From: CAWBCI01 sp963787195
Lineage (GTDB): Bacteria > Bacteroidota > Bacteroidia > Bacteroidales > JAGOPY01
NCBI GenBank assembly: GCA_963787195.1
Contig: CAWBCI010000060.1
Coordinates: forward strand, 62,001 to 126,000
Direction of reading: 5' to 3'
Length of the DNA stretch: 64,000 nt
Made by a program: the position numbers and the translations under genes. How positions within the stretch are numbered: position 1 is the stretch's first letter; the number at the start of each line of letters is the position of its first letter. Positions 1-8,198 of the stretch are shown one piece after another. Below the pieces are notes generated by a model. That model made no database searches and had not been told where the DNA came from. It was given only the letters and a program-made list of their open reading frames with translations.

Positions 1-2679
1 AATTGTAATCAATTCCACTGGAATATTATTCCGCAGACGGGAATTATTCACCATAAAACCGACCACGGCATTATCCTGGTTGATCTCTGAACCAATGAGA
101 TATATCTTGCTGGCACCGCCGATCTGATCGAAAGGAACATTGGCCCTGGTATTATTCATATAACCCAATCCGCGTTTCAGGTAATGGAAGCTGGTCACAT
201 TATTGGTCCCGGCGCCGGCACGGGCCAATTTCTGGATCAGATACTGTTCTTCATTGGTCAAACGGGCCCCGGCGAAAAACACATTGTCGTCGGCCGGAAC
301 TGCTTTTATACGTTCTTTGATAAGTTCATAAGCTTTATCAAAGCTGATCTCCTCGAAACGGCCATTGACCTTCATCATAGGCTTGGTAATGCGGTTCCGG
401 TCATTCAGGTAATGATAACCGAATTTAGCATAACGGCAAAGGTTCCCGTCAGTATTTACCATGCCGTCAAGTCCTGAAACCTGCATCACAAACTGACTTT
501 TATGGTCAAGGGAAATTTTACATCCCACCGAGCAATAATTGCAGATCGTTTCGGCAGAATCCAGCTTCACAGGGCCGGGCTTGAAAATCACATTTTCAGT
601 TATAGCACCTGTAGGACAGGTGGAGATGCACATCCCGCAGGATTCGCAGGTAGTATCCTGCAAAGCATCCCCCATACTCGGAGCTACATAGGTATCAAAT
701 CCGCGGTTCACCAGGCCAAGGGCATCCGCACCAACAACTTCACGGCATATCCGGATGCAGCGGCTGCAGAGTATGCATTTATTACTGTCGATTTCGATAT
801 AGGGATGCCTGAAATCCACAGAATATTCCCTGAAATCGCCTTTCAGATTTTCCTGGCTGGCGCCGTATTGAGAAGAATATTTTTTCAGGTCACATGTATA
901 GACTGCTGTACAACCACATTCGAGACAACGCTGGGTTTCATTTTGTGCTATTTCTTCGGAAGCATAGCCAAGTTCGACTTCAGTGAAGTTATTCCGTTTG
1001 GCCGGATCAAGTGTCGGCATCTCTTCCCTTTGCTGCTCAGGAAAAAATCCTTTGTATTCAGCCATTTCCTGAACTTTGAAATTATCTTTCCGGCTGAAAA
1101 ATTCATTTTCAGGAGGAATGACGGGAGATTCTTTCAGGAAGAGATCACAAGAGTGTGAAGCCAGCTTGGCCTGTGCAATGGCCTGGATAAGGGTTGCGGG
1201 TCCCGTCACCCCGTCACCGGCGGCAAATATTGATTTTACACCGGTTTGAAGTGTTTTCGGGTCGGCTTCAATATCTCCCCAGCGGTTTACTTTCAACTCA
1301 GCCCCTTTGGAGACATTCTTATTGATATCATCCAGAAACTCAACAGCGGTTTTCTGACCGATGGCAGCCAGCACATAATCGACTTCCACTTCAAATTCAG
1401 AATCCGCCACAGGCACCGGCCTTCTTCTTCCGGATGCATCCGGCTCGCCCAATTCCATTTTAAGGCAGGTGATTGATTTTACTTTCCCCTTTTCATCCGG
1501 GTTTATACGGGTTGGATTTGTCAGGAGAAGATATTCAACCCCTTCCAGTTTGGATTCATGGATTTCGATGGGATTGGCAGGCATTTCATTTTCGGTACGG
1601 CGATAGATTACATAGACTTTATCAGCCCCGCAACGCATGGAAGTCCTGCAACAGTCCATGGCAGTATTACCACCTCCGATCACTGCAACTTTCTTCCCTT
1701 TAAAATCAAACTTCTCCCCTGTCATCTCCATATTTTTCAGGAAATCAATTCCGGAGAAAACGTTTTCAGCTTCTTCACCTTCGCATCCTATCATGGTCCC
1801 TTTCTGGGAACCTATACTCAGGATCACCGAATCATATTGAGTCTTCAGCTCTTTATAGGAGATATTTTCACCTAATTTTTTATTATAGAAGATATTCACC
1901 CCCATTTCGGTGATGTTATCCACTTCTTTCTGGAGCAGGTCATTCGGCAGGCGATATTCGGGGATCCCGTATCTGAGCCATCCTCCGGCTTTTGGGCTAC
2001 CCTCGTAGATATCAACCTGGTGTCCTTCTTTCTGAAGGAAGAATCCGGCAGAAAGACCTCCCGGACCGGCACCGATCACAGCAACTTTTTTCCCTGTTGA
2101 AGCTTTGATTTCCGGCATCCACTTATCTTCCGACATAAGATCGATGTCTGAAGCAAAGCGCTTCAGGTAATCGATTCCAACCGCAGCTCCTTCGTCCAGC
2201 AGGTTCCTGCGGCAAGCCACTTCACAGGGCCTCACGCAAACCCTGCCGCAGATGGCGGGCAGAGGGTTGGTTTCCTTGATAAGGGCAACAGCTTCGTGAT
2301 ACTGGCCTTTTTCAATATGTGAGATATATCCCTGCACATCTACGCCCGCCGGGCAGGTTTGTTTACAAGGGCCGATACAGTCAGCATAATGGTTGCTCAC
2401 CAGCAGGTCAAGTGCCGTTTTGCGGGCTTTCTTCACCTTCTCGTTCTGGGTATCTATCTTCATACCCTCCGAAATCTTCGTGGAACAGGAGGGCTGCAAT
2501 CCGCGCATACCTTCCACTTCCACCACACAGACATAACAGGAAGTATAGGGTTGCAGCCTTTTATCATTGCAAAGGGTCGGGATTTCTATCCCATGCCGGT
2601 TTGCAAGCTGAAGTATGCTTTCCCCCTTGATACCCTGGACTATATCTCCATTCAGAATTATATTTACTTTTTCGATCAT
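1..2679 (-). CDS. Multidomain NAD(P)/FAD iron-sulfur oxidoreductase subunit (NuoG/FdhA-like domain fused to GltD-like module), 3' part off the left edge
   Basis: I translated this by hand: 893 codons are open from the ATG to the edge of the window, so the C-terminus is missing. Domains in order: an N-terminal [2Fe-2S] domain (Cys37, 48, 51, 65); a GltD/NfnB-type 4Fe-4S region (Cys101, 105, 109, then 144, 148, 152, 156); an FAD Rossmann motif GAGPGG at about 203-208; an NAD(P) motif GGGNTA at about 335-340; two ferredoxin clusters (Cys635, 638, 641, 645 and Cys678, 681, 684, 688); and a NuoG/formate-dehydrogenase Fe-S site (Cys713, 716, 720, 748). The segment TNNV at 825-828, which in active formate dehydrogenases leads to the Mo/W-ligating Cys or Sec, has no Cys nearby (see findings). 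It is the last gene of a three-gene run after NuoE- and NuoF-like genes, so it is probably the third subunit of a soluble, perhaps electron-bifurcating, NAD(P)-linked complex. The substrate is unknown. Confidence 0.85.
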   Translation of the reverse strand, partial: MIEKVNIILNGDIVQGIKGESILQLANRHGIEIPTLCNDKRLQPYTSCYVCVVEVEGMRGLQPSCSTKISEGMKIDTQNEKVKKARKTALDLLVSNHYADCIGPCKQTCPAGVDVQGYISHIEKGQYHEAVALIKETNPLPAICGRVCVRPCEVACRRNLLDEGAAVGIDYLKRFASDIDLMSEDKWMPEIKASTGKKVAVIGAGPGGLSAGFFLQKEGHQVDIYEGSPKAGGWLRYGIPEYRLPNDLLQKEVDNITEMGVNIFYNKKLGENISYKELKTQYDSVILSIGSQKGTMIGCEGEEAENVFSGIDFLKNMEMTGEKFDFKGKKVAVIGGGNTAMDCCRTSMRCGADKVYVIYRRTENEMPANPIEIHESKLEGVEYLLLTNPTRINPDEKGKVKSITCLKMELGEPDASGRRRPVPVADSEFEVEVDYVLAAIGQKTAVEFLDDINKNVSKGAELKVNRWGDIEADPKTLQTGVKSIFAAGDGVTGPATLIQAIAQAKLASHSCDLFLKESPVIPPENEFFSRKDNFKVQEMAEYKGFFPEQQREEMPTLDPAKRNNFTEVELGYASEEIAQNETQRCLECGCTAVYTCDLKKYSSQYGASQENLKGDFREYSVDFRHPYIEIDSNKCILCSRCIRICREVVGADALGLVNRGFDTYVAPSMGDALQDTTCESCGMCISTCPTGAITENVIFKPGPVKLDSAETICNYCSVGCKISLDHKSQFVMQVSGLDGMVNTDGNLCRYAKFGYHYLNDRNRITKPMMKVNGRFEEISFDKAYELIKERIKAVPADDNVFFAGARLTNEEQYLIQKLARAGAGTNNVTSFHYLKRGLGYMNNTRANVPFDQIGGASKIYLIGSEINQDNAVVGFMVNNSRLRNNIPVELITI

Positions 2680-2709
2680 TAACGTTTGGAATTTAAAGCG
2701 TTAAACTTT

Positions 2710-4488
2710 TTAATAGAGCCGTATCGCGTTAAACTTACATTTTGTATAGCACATACCGCATTTAATGCAGGCGTCCTGCCGGATGAAATGTATCCCTTTG
2801 CGCTCCCCGTCAATGGCATCGACCGGGCAATTTTTCGCGCAGACAGTACATCCGGTACAATTTTCCGGGACTACTTCATAAGTCAATAGAGGTTTGCAGG
2901 CTTTCGCCGGGCATTTTTTATCATAGATATGAGCTTCATATTCATTTCTGAAGTAGCGGATAGTGGTCAGTACCGGGTTAGGCGCAGTCTGTCCCAATCC
3001 GCAGAGCGAATTATCCTTGATCTCATATGCAAGGTCTTCCAGCCTTTCGATGTCACCGGGCTCACCTTTTCCTTCGGTAATCCTGGTGAGGATTTCCAGC
3101 ATCCTTTTAGTTCCTACCCTGCAGAATGTACACTTGCCGCAGCTTTCCTTCTGGGTAAAGTCAAGGAAGAACTTAGCCACATCGACCATACAGGTATCTT
3201 CATCCATGACGACCATACCTCCCGAACCCATGATGGCGCCGGTTGCATTCACCGAATCATAATCGACTATAGTGTGCACCAGATGTTCCGGGATACAGCC
3301 GCCGGAAGGGCCTCCCATCTGGACAGCCTTGAATTTCTTATTTCCCTGTATGCCCCCTCCAAGTTTAAAGATCACATCCTCTATGGTCATTCCCATGGGA
3401 ACTTCCACCAGTCCTGAACGTTTGATCTTCCCGGCTAAGGCAAACACCTTGGTACCTTTGCTCTTCTCGGTCCCGTATTTAGCATAGGCCTCGCCCCCGT
3501 TGGTGATTATCCAGGGTATATTGGCAAAGGTTTCGACATTATTGATATTGGTAGGTTTTTTCCAGAGCCCCGATGCAGCCGGAAAAGGCGGGCGTTTCCG
3601 TGGCATTCCCCTCTCCCCTTCAACCGAAGCGATCAAGGCGGTTTCTTCACCGCAGACAAAAGCTCCGGCTCCTTCTTTAATATAAATATCCAGGTTAAAG
3701 CCTTCTATTCCTAATATATTTTTTCCGAGATAACCTTTGGCCCTGGCCTGCCCCAGTGCAATATTAAGACGTTTGATAGCCAGCGGGTATTCGGCCCTGC
3801 AGTAGATGACCCCGCCTGTAGCTTCGATGGCATAGGCCGCGATGATCATGCCTTCGACCACGCTGTGGGGATCACCTTCCAGGACCGAGCGGTCCATGAA
3901 AGCACCAGGGTCGCCTTCATCAGCATTGCAGATGATATACTTTTCGTCGGATTTATTATTGCTGGCGAATTTCCATTTCAGGCCGGTCGGGAAACCTCCG
4001 CCGCCACGGCCCCTCAAACCCGAACTCAGGATAGTTTGTATCACATCCATGCGCGACATTTGTTGTCCTGCAATCTTCTTGATGGCCCTGTATCCATTCC
4101 GGGCTTCATATTCTTCAATGCTTTCAGGATCGATGTAACCACAATTTCTCAGGACTATCTTAACCTGTCCTTCAAGGAAAGTTTTATCCACCGTCTCCAC
4201 TATGTCCGACTTCACAATGTATTCGTTGACAGGAGTATTCTGATGGATATGCTTTTCGATGATTTCAATGATCTTTTCTTCATTGACTTCGCCATAGAGG
4301 TAAGAACCCGATTCATCGATAATCTCAACCAGGGGTTCGCGATAACACATCCCTACGCAGCTGGTCTTTTTGAGTTCAATGTCGAGATTTTCCGCCTTTT
4401 TCAGCGCTTCTATCTTTGCATATACCTTATTGGCCCCGGCTGCTATTCCGCAGCTTCCCAATCCCACTATAACTTTGGTTAATTCCAT
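2710..4488 (-). CDS. NuoF-like NADH-binding flavoprotein subunit with C-terminal ferredoxin domain (HydB/HndC type)
   Basis: This 592-residue protein binds NADH and FMN in a soluble complex of the HydB/HndC/NuoF family. It has an N-terminal thioredoxin-like domain with only three Cys (13, 44, 48). The glycine-rich FMN/NADH loop is RGRGGGGFPTGLKW at about 159-172, followed by EGDPGAFMDR (191-200) and EET (281-283). The NuoF 4Fe-4S site is Cys450, 453, 456 and 496. Two extra ferredoxin clusters lie at the C-terminus (Cys544, 547, 550, 554 and Cys574, 577, 580, 584). Plain NuoF lacks this tail, which is typical of hydrogenase- or formate-dehydrogenase-linked versions. The gene lies 36 bp after the NuoE-like gene and 30 bp before the fused oxidoreductase subunit, so the three probably form one operon. 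No [FeFe]-hydrogenase H-cluster protein is visible, so I do not call it hydB. Confidence 0.92.
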   Translation of the reverse strand: MELTKVIVGLGSCGIAAGANKVYAKIEALKKAENLDIELKKTSCVGMCYREPLVEIIDESGSYLYGEVNEEKIIEIIEKHIHQNTPVNEYIVKSDIVETVDKTFLEGQVKIVLRNCGYIDPESIEEYEARNGYRAIKKIAGQQMSRMDVIQTILSSGLRGRGGGGFPTGLKWKFASNNKSDEKYIICNADEGDPGAFMDRSVLEGDPHSVVEGMIIAAYAIEATGGVIYCRAEYPLAIKRLNIALGQARAKGYLGKNILGIEGFNLDIYIKEGAGAFVCGEETALIASVEGERGMPRKRPPFPAASGLWKKPTNINNVETFANIPWIITNGGEAYAKYGTEKSKGTKVFALAGKIKRSGLVEVPMGMTIEDVIFKLGGGIQGNKKFKAVQMGGPSGGCIPEHLVHTIVDYDSVNATGAIMGSGGMVVMDEDTCMVDVAKFFLDFTQKESCGKCTFCRVGTKRMLEILTRITEGKGEPGDIERLEDLAYEIKDNSLCGLGQTAPNPVLTTIRYFRNEYEAHIYDKKCPAKACKPLLTYEVVPENCTGCTVCAKNCPVDAIDGERKGIHFIRQDACIKCGMCYTKCKFNAIRLY

Positions 4489-4524
4489 TTTCAGCTTGAA
4501 TTATGTTGGCCCGTCAGGCCCTCA

Positions 4525-5052
4525 TTAATTGCTTTGTTTTATTTCGTTTATGCGGAAATTTTTAAGTATCCTGACAGCAGAGGTGCCATTCAGCTTGCCA
4601 AAGGTTTCATCCCCTATGCTCATCACCGGAGCCAGCGAGCAGCAACCCAGGCAGGCCACCGATTCGAGGGTAAATAGGCCATCTTCGGTGGTTTCACCGT
4701 CATTCACTTTAAGGGCTTCCTTCAGGGAATCAGTAATGGTGTTGGCGTTCTGCACATGGCAGGCCGTACCGTGACAAACTTTGATGATATGTTTTCCGAC
4801 AGGCTTCAGGCGGAACTGGGCATAAAAGGTTGCAACACCATACATTTCACTAAGCTCCAAACCTGTATCCTCTGCCAATTTTTCAAATGCCTCTCTCGGG
4901 ATATAGCCAAACAGGTTTTGTATCCCCTGGAGAAGCGGGATGACGGCACCCTTTTTGCCTTTATATTTTTTAATCAGAGGATCAATGAGAGCCAGGTCAA
5001 TTTGATCCTGTTTCTCCCTGATTTCAATCTGTTTTATTCTTTCAATTCGCAT
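4525..5052 (-). CDS. NuoE-like 2Fe-2S subunit (HydC/HndA type)
   Basis: This is a thioredoxin-fold [2Fe-2S] protein of the 24-kDa NuoE family, the usual partner of NuoF-like flavoproteins. The cluster ligands follow the CHGTAC ... CLGCC pattern (Cys93, 98, 134, 138 from the ATG used here). A helical N-terminus with FGYIPREAFEKLAED precedes the fold, as in the family. The reading frame also opens 12 codons upstream at a TTG. I chose the ATG because TTG starts are rare here and the resulting 175 residues match the family length. It is the first gene of the three-gene redox operon, and the strong NuoE-NuoF pairing supports the call. Confidence 0.9.
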   Translation of the reverse strand: MRIERIKQIEIREKQDQIDLALIDPLIKKYKGKKGAVIPLLQGIQNLFGYIPREAFEKLAEDTGLELSEMYGVATFYAQFRLKPVGKHIIKVCHGTACHVQNANTITDSLKEALKVNDGETTEDGLFTLESVACLGCCSLAPVMSIGDETFGKLNGTSAVRILKNFRINEIKQSN

Positions 5053-5336
5053 AATTCCGACGTATTTAACGGCGGTAAAATTATGCAAAGTTTTACGGAT
5101 AGAAGGCCCTGAAAATCAATTTATAGTTAGTCTAAATTATTTATATTTAATTGATTATACGATATTTATAATGATGACTTATGCATCATATCTAAATTGA
5201 CAGATACAGACCTGAATTTTTTGTGAAATGATTAACAGAAAGGAGGGATATAAGAATTCAGAATTATCATGCAACCTTTAACACAGGGACTACCAGATCC
5301 CTCCTGCGTCGGGACGATCTTTGGGAGGTTCTTATA

Positions 5337-5384
5337 AAATGGGCGGGTCGGCCTTTGAAAATTCAAAGGCCGACCCGCCCATTT
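5337..5384. repeat. Perfect 23-bp-stem palindrome (REP/MITE-like hairpin)
   Basis: The left arm AAATGGGCGGGTCGGCCTTT and beyond is perfectly complementary to the right arm, leaving only a two-base AA loop at 5360-5361. The inner part reads GCCTTTGAA/TTCAAAGGC. It lies about 100 bp downstream of the nfnB stop and could fold in the transcript. No T-run follows on either strand, so I class it as a repeat rather than a terminator. A second element of the same architecture is at 9487-9549. Confidence 0.85.
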
Positions 5385-5460
5385 CTTCTAAAAAACTTCT
5401 TTGCCGTCATCCCGAACGTATGTGAGGGATCTGGTTGATATCGGTTTTCAGCACACCAAC

Positions 5461-5483
5461 TGCTGACTGCTGACTGCTGACTG
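5461..5483. repeat. TGCTGAC heptamer array abutting the nfnB stop codon
   Basis: Three perfect direct copies of TGCTGAC plus two bases end immediately before the nfnB stop codon (read on the minus strand). A degenerate array of the same heptamer overlaps the stop codon of the PEP-binding gene at 14427-14467. Confidence 0.8.
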
Positions 5484-7295
5484 TCACTTCCCCCCCTTCT
5501 TCCTGGCCGGCTTCTCAGCCGAAAGCTTTGCGTGCATCGCATTAGCTGCAATACGCCCGGCCCCCATGGCCTGGATAACAGTAGCGGAACCTGTAACTAT
5601 ATCCCCACCGGCATACACATTTTCCATAGTGGTTTCCATGGTTTCAGGATTGGCTTCGACATAGCCCCATTTATTCCGTTTTACTTTAGGAGAAGACTGG
5701 AAGATCACCGGGTTGGGCCCGTTTCCTATAGCTACGATCACCATATCACATTCCTCTATAAAATTCGAACCTTCGATAGGTACCGGTCTTCTTCTTCCGG
5801 AGGCATCAGCTTCCCCGAGTTTCATGCGGATACATTCTATTGCCTTCACTCTGTTGGTATCCGTACCTATGTATTTTACGGGATTTGTAAGTAGTTTGAA
5901 TTTGATCCCTTCCTCTTCCGCGTGGTGCACTTCCTCAGCCCTGGCAGGCAGCTCGTGACGGGAACGGCGATAGACAATAGTAACATCCGAACAGCCGGTC
6001 CGTTTTGCAGTCCTTGCACAGTCCATAGCGACATTTCCACCGCCAAGTACCACCACGCTGGAAGCTTTTGGCATAGGGGTGTCATATTCAGGAAATTTAT
6101 AGGCTTTCATCAGGTTCATACGGGTCAGGTACTCATTTGCAGAGAAAACATTTCCAAGGCTTTCCCCCTCGATGCCCATAAATACAGGCAAACCTGCTCC
6201 AACACCGATATAAACCGCATCGAAATTTTCCAGCAATTCTTCCACGGTAAATATATTTCCGATTACGTGGTTCAGTTCAAACCTGACGCCCATCTGTTTC
6301 AGGTAATCGATCTCAAATTGCACAATGGCTTTGGGCAGCCTGAATTCGGGGATGCCATAGGTTAAAACCCCTCCGGTTTCATGCAAAGCCTCGAACACGG
6401 TAACACTGTAACCCAGTTGCCGCATGTCGGAGGCAACGGTCAGTCCGCCCGGACCTGAACCCACTACCGCGATTTTCTTACTTGTATTTGCGCTGATCAT
6501 GGGGACTTTCACCAGGTCCATCTTGCGTTCGTAATCAGCCACGAAACGCTCGAGCCGTCCAATAGCTACAGGGTCATCTTTCACCCCCATTATGCATTTA
6601 CTCTCGCATTGGGCTTCCTGCGGACAAACCCTGCCGCAGATAGCAGGGAAAACATTTCTTTCCTTGATCTTCTTCGCGGCAGCATCAAATTCACCTTCCG
6701 AAACCAGGGCGATGAATGAAGGAATATCTACATTTACCGGACAACCGGTTACACAAAGCGGGTTCTTGCATTGCAGGCAACGCCCGGCTTCCAGAAGGGC
6801 AAGCTCGGAGGTAAAACCATAGGGTACTTCCTGGAAATTATGCACCCTGAGTGTCTGGTCCTGCTCAGGCATGGCCTGGCGCGGAATTTTCAGCTTGATA
6901 TGGCGCTCGTCCTTTTTGCTCAGGCCGTGCCATTCGCAACCATATTTGGTGCAGATGTAAAAGTGGATCAGCTTCGATAGAGCTGAGATAGTTACCTGGG
7001 CCACATCCGATCCACATTCCCCGCATTTCACTTCCTTGCTTATAAGGCTCACGCCGCAGTGGGGACAAAGCAAATCATCCACCTTATCCCCTTTATCAAT
7101 CGGGACAGAGGTTTCCACCTCGAATACATCAAGGTAAGGACTCAGGTAAAGATCAATAGTCTCCCCTTTATATCTGGCTTTGAATTCAATTTGTTTGTGA
7201 CTCTTCTTATCTACATTGAAAGAGTTCTGGCAGTGAGGGCAGTAGGTGTTAAGATAAGTCTTAAACTTTAGGTATTTTACATCCAGGTCAAGCAT
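5484..7295 (-). CDS. nfnB: NfnB/SudA-type NADPH:ferredoxin oxidoreductase large subunit with N-terminal zinc-ribbon extension
   Basis: This is the large subunit of NADH-dependent ferredoxin:NADP+ oxidoreductase (Nfn), of the GltD-like FAD/NADPH family. Residues 145-603 are the usual core: 4Fe-4S sites at Cys173, 176, 181, 185 and Cys220, 224, 230, 234, an FAD motif GSGPGG at 279-284, an NADP motif GGGNVAMD at 418-425, and a final AGGDIVTG...IQAMGAG FAD block. Residues 1-135 are an extension of about 140 residues beyond the family's usual ~460. It has Cys pairs at 19/22, 77/80, 91/94 and 115/120 and ends in YGCEWHGL, which matches both halves of the zinc-ribbon protein two genes upstream. nfnA ends 10 bp upstream. 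It was probably called SudA or GltA in older annotation. Glutamate synthase activity is unlikely because nfnA is adjacent and no gltB-like large subunit is present. Confidence 0.9.
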   Translation of the reverse strand: MLDLDVKYLKFKTYLNTYCPHCQNSFNVDKKSHKQIEFKARYKGETIDLYLSPYLDVFEVETSVPIDKGDKVDDLLCPHCGVSLISKEVKCGECGSDVAQVTISALSKLIHFYICTKYGCEWHGLSKKDERHIKLKIPRQAMPEQDQTLRVHNFQEVPYGFTSELALLEAGRCLQCKNPLCVTGCPVNVDIPSFIALVSEGEFDAAAKKIKERNVFPAICGRVCPQEAQCESKCIMGVKDDPVAIGRLERFVADYERKMDLVKVPMISANTSKKIAVVGSGPGGLTVASDMRQLGYSVTVFEALHETGGVLTYGIPEFRLPKAIVQFEIDYLKQMGVRFELNHVIGNIFTVEELLENFDAVYIGVGAGLPVFMGIEGESLGNVFSANEYLTRMNLMKAYKFPEYDTPMPKASSVVVLGGGNVAMDCARTAKRTGCSDVTIVYRRSRHELPARAEEVHHAEEEGIKFKLLTNPVKYIGTDTNRVKAIECIRMKLGEADASGRRRPVPIEGSNFIEECDMVIVAIGNGPNPVIFQSSPKVKRNKWGYVEANPETMETTMENVYAGGDIVTGSATVIQAMGAGRIAANAMHAKLSAEKPARKKGGK

Positions 7296-7305
7296 AGCAT
7301 CAATT

Positions 7306-8130
7306 TTATCGGATCGAAAACAATAATGAATCTTTTTCTTCTTTCAGATAGAGTGAATTGCGGTTCATGAGCTCGTCGAAATCCACAAGCTGGCCGTCGA
7401 AGTCAGGGCCGTCAACGCAGCAGAACTGAGTAGCTCCGTCAACTTTAACCCTGCATCCTCCGCACATCCCCGTACCATCAATCATGACAGGATTCAGGCT
7501 TACCATCGTCTTCACATTGTATTTTTTAGTAAGCTTCACAATGTTTTTCATCATGATTATGGGGCCAATGGCGTATACCAGTTTGATATCATAACGTTCA
7601 TCCAGGTATTTTTTCAGCGGGTCGGTGACGAAGCCTCTGATACCGTGACTCCCGTCATCAGTTGTGACGACCAGTTCATCGCTGATAAATCCCATTTCCC
7701 TTTCAAGTATGAGGAGTTCCTCATCTTTTGCACCTATGATGCTGATCACGTTATTTCCCGCTTCCTTGAAAGCCTTGGCAACATGGTGCAAAATGGCGAC
7801 GCCGGTTCCACCCCCGATCATAACCACTGTTCCGAGGTTTTCCACTTCAGCCGGGCGTCCCAGGGGGCCTACCACATCCCTGATCAAATCGCCTTCTTTA
7901 AGAGAGCGCATCAGGGCCGTGGTTTTTCCCACAACCTGGAAAATGATGGAAATCGTCCCTGCAAATTCATCTTTATCAGCCACGGTCAGTGGGATTCTTT
8001 CACCTGTCTCATTCACACGGATGATCACAAATTGACCCGCTTTCACTTTGCGGGCGATTTTTGGTGCATTCAGGTCGAAGCGGACGATCGTCCCTTTGGC
8101 CATTTCCTGTCTCCTTACAATCTGGAACAT
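7306..8130 (-). CDS. nfnA: NfnA/SudB-type ferredoxin-NADP+ reductase small subunit
   Basis: This 274-residue FNR-like protein binds FAD and NADH and pairs with NfnB for electron transfer between NADH, ferredoxin and NADPH. Visible elements are the FAD-binding RIPLTVAD at 45-52, a nucleotide loop GGGTG at 106-110, the conserved YAIGP at 186-190, and the C-terminal [2Fe-2S] region MCGGCRV...FCCVDGP (Cys223, 226 and 237/238, with Asp218 placed to be the Asp ligand known from Nfn structures). Length and motif order are normal for the family. The order zinc-ribbon gene, nfnA, nfnB on one strand with short gaps suggests an operon. Confidence 0.92.
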   Translation of the reverse strand: MFQIVRRQEMAKGTIVRFDLNAPKIARKVKAGQFVIIRVNETGERIPLTVADKDEFAGTISIIFQVVGKTTALMRSLKEGDLIRDVVGPLGRPAEVENLGTVVMIGGGTGVAILHHVAKAFKEAGNNVISIIGAKDEELLILEREMGFISDELVVTTDDGSHGIRGFVTDPLKKYLDERYDIKLVYAIGPIIMMKNIVKLTKKYNVKTMVSLNPVMIDGTGMCGGCRVKVDGATQFCCVDGPDFDGQLVDFDELMNRNSLYLKEEKDSLLFSIR

Positions 8131-8198
8131 CTTTTAGATTTATTAGTTAGCATTCAGATTTGTTCTTCATTCACAAAAATTGATTGCCTGAGGAATTT

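Larger units (their letters stand above)
5053..5483. other. Gene-free spacer with palindrome and dispersed repeat fragments
   Basis: This spacer separates nfnB from the NuoE-like gene. The part near the NuoE-like gene is AT-rich with no recognised promoter. The other half is repetitive: a 23-bp-stem palindrome (5337-5384), two fragments of a common dispersed motif (CCAGATCCCTCCTGCGTCGGG near 5292, and GTCATCCCGAACG...GAGGGATCT near 5406-5432), and a TGCTGAC heptamer array next to the nfnB stop codon. I see no supported coding sequence. Confidence 0.7.

Noticed and set aside
184..2630. Several plus-strand open frames
   Set aside because: They are antisense shadows of the long oxidoreductase gene on the minus strand, which is open across the whole region with diagnostic Fe-S and nucleotide-binding motifs.
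2710..5052. Calling the NuoE/NuoF-like genes hydC and hydB
   Set aside because: No [FeFe]-hydrogenase catalytic subunit is visible, and the third subunit has a different architecture. The partner beyond the left edge could change this.
5053..5088. TTG-initiated extension of the NuoE-like gene
   Set aside because: It adds 12 non-conserved residues, and an ATG at 5052 fits the family start better. The same reasoning was used for groES, the ArsR-type gene and the Ig-like lipoprotein.
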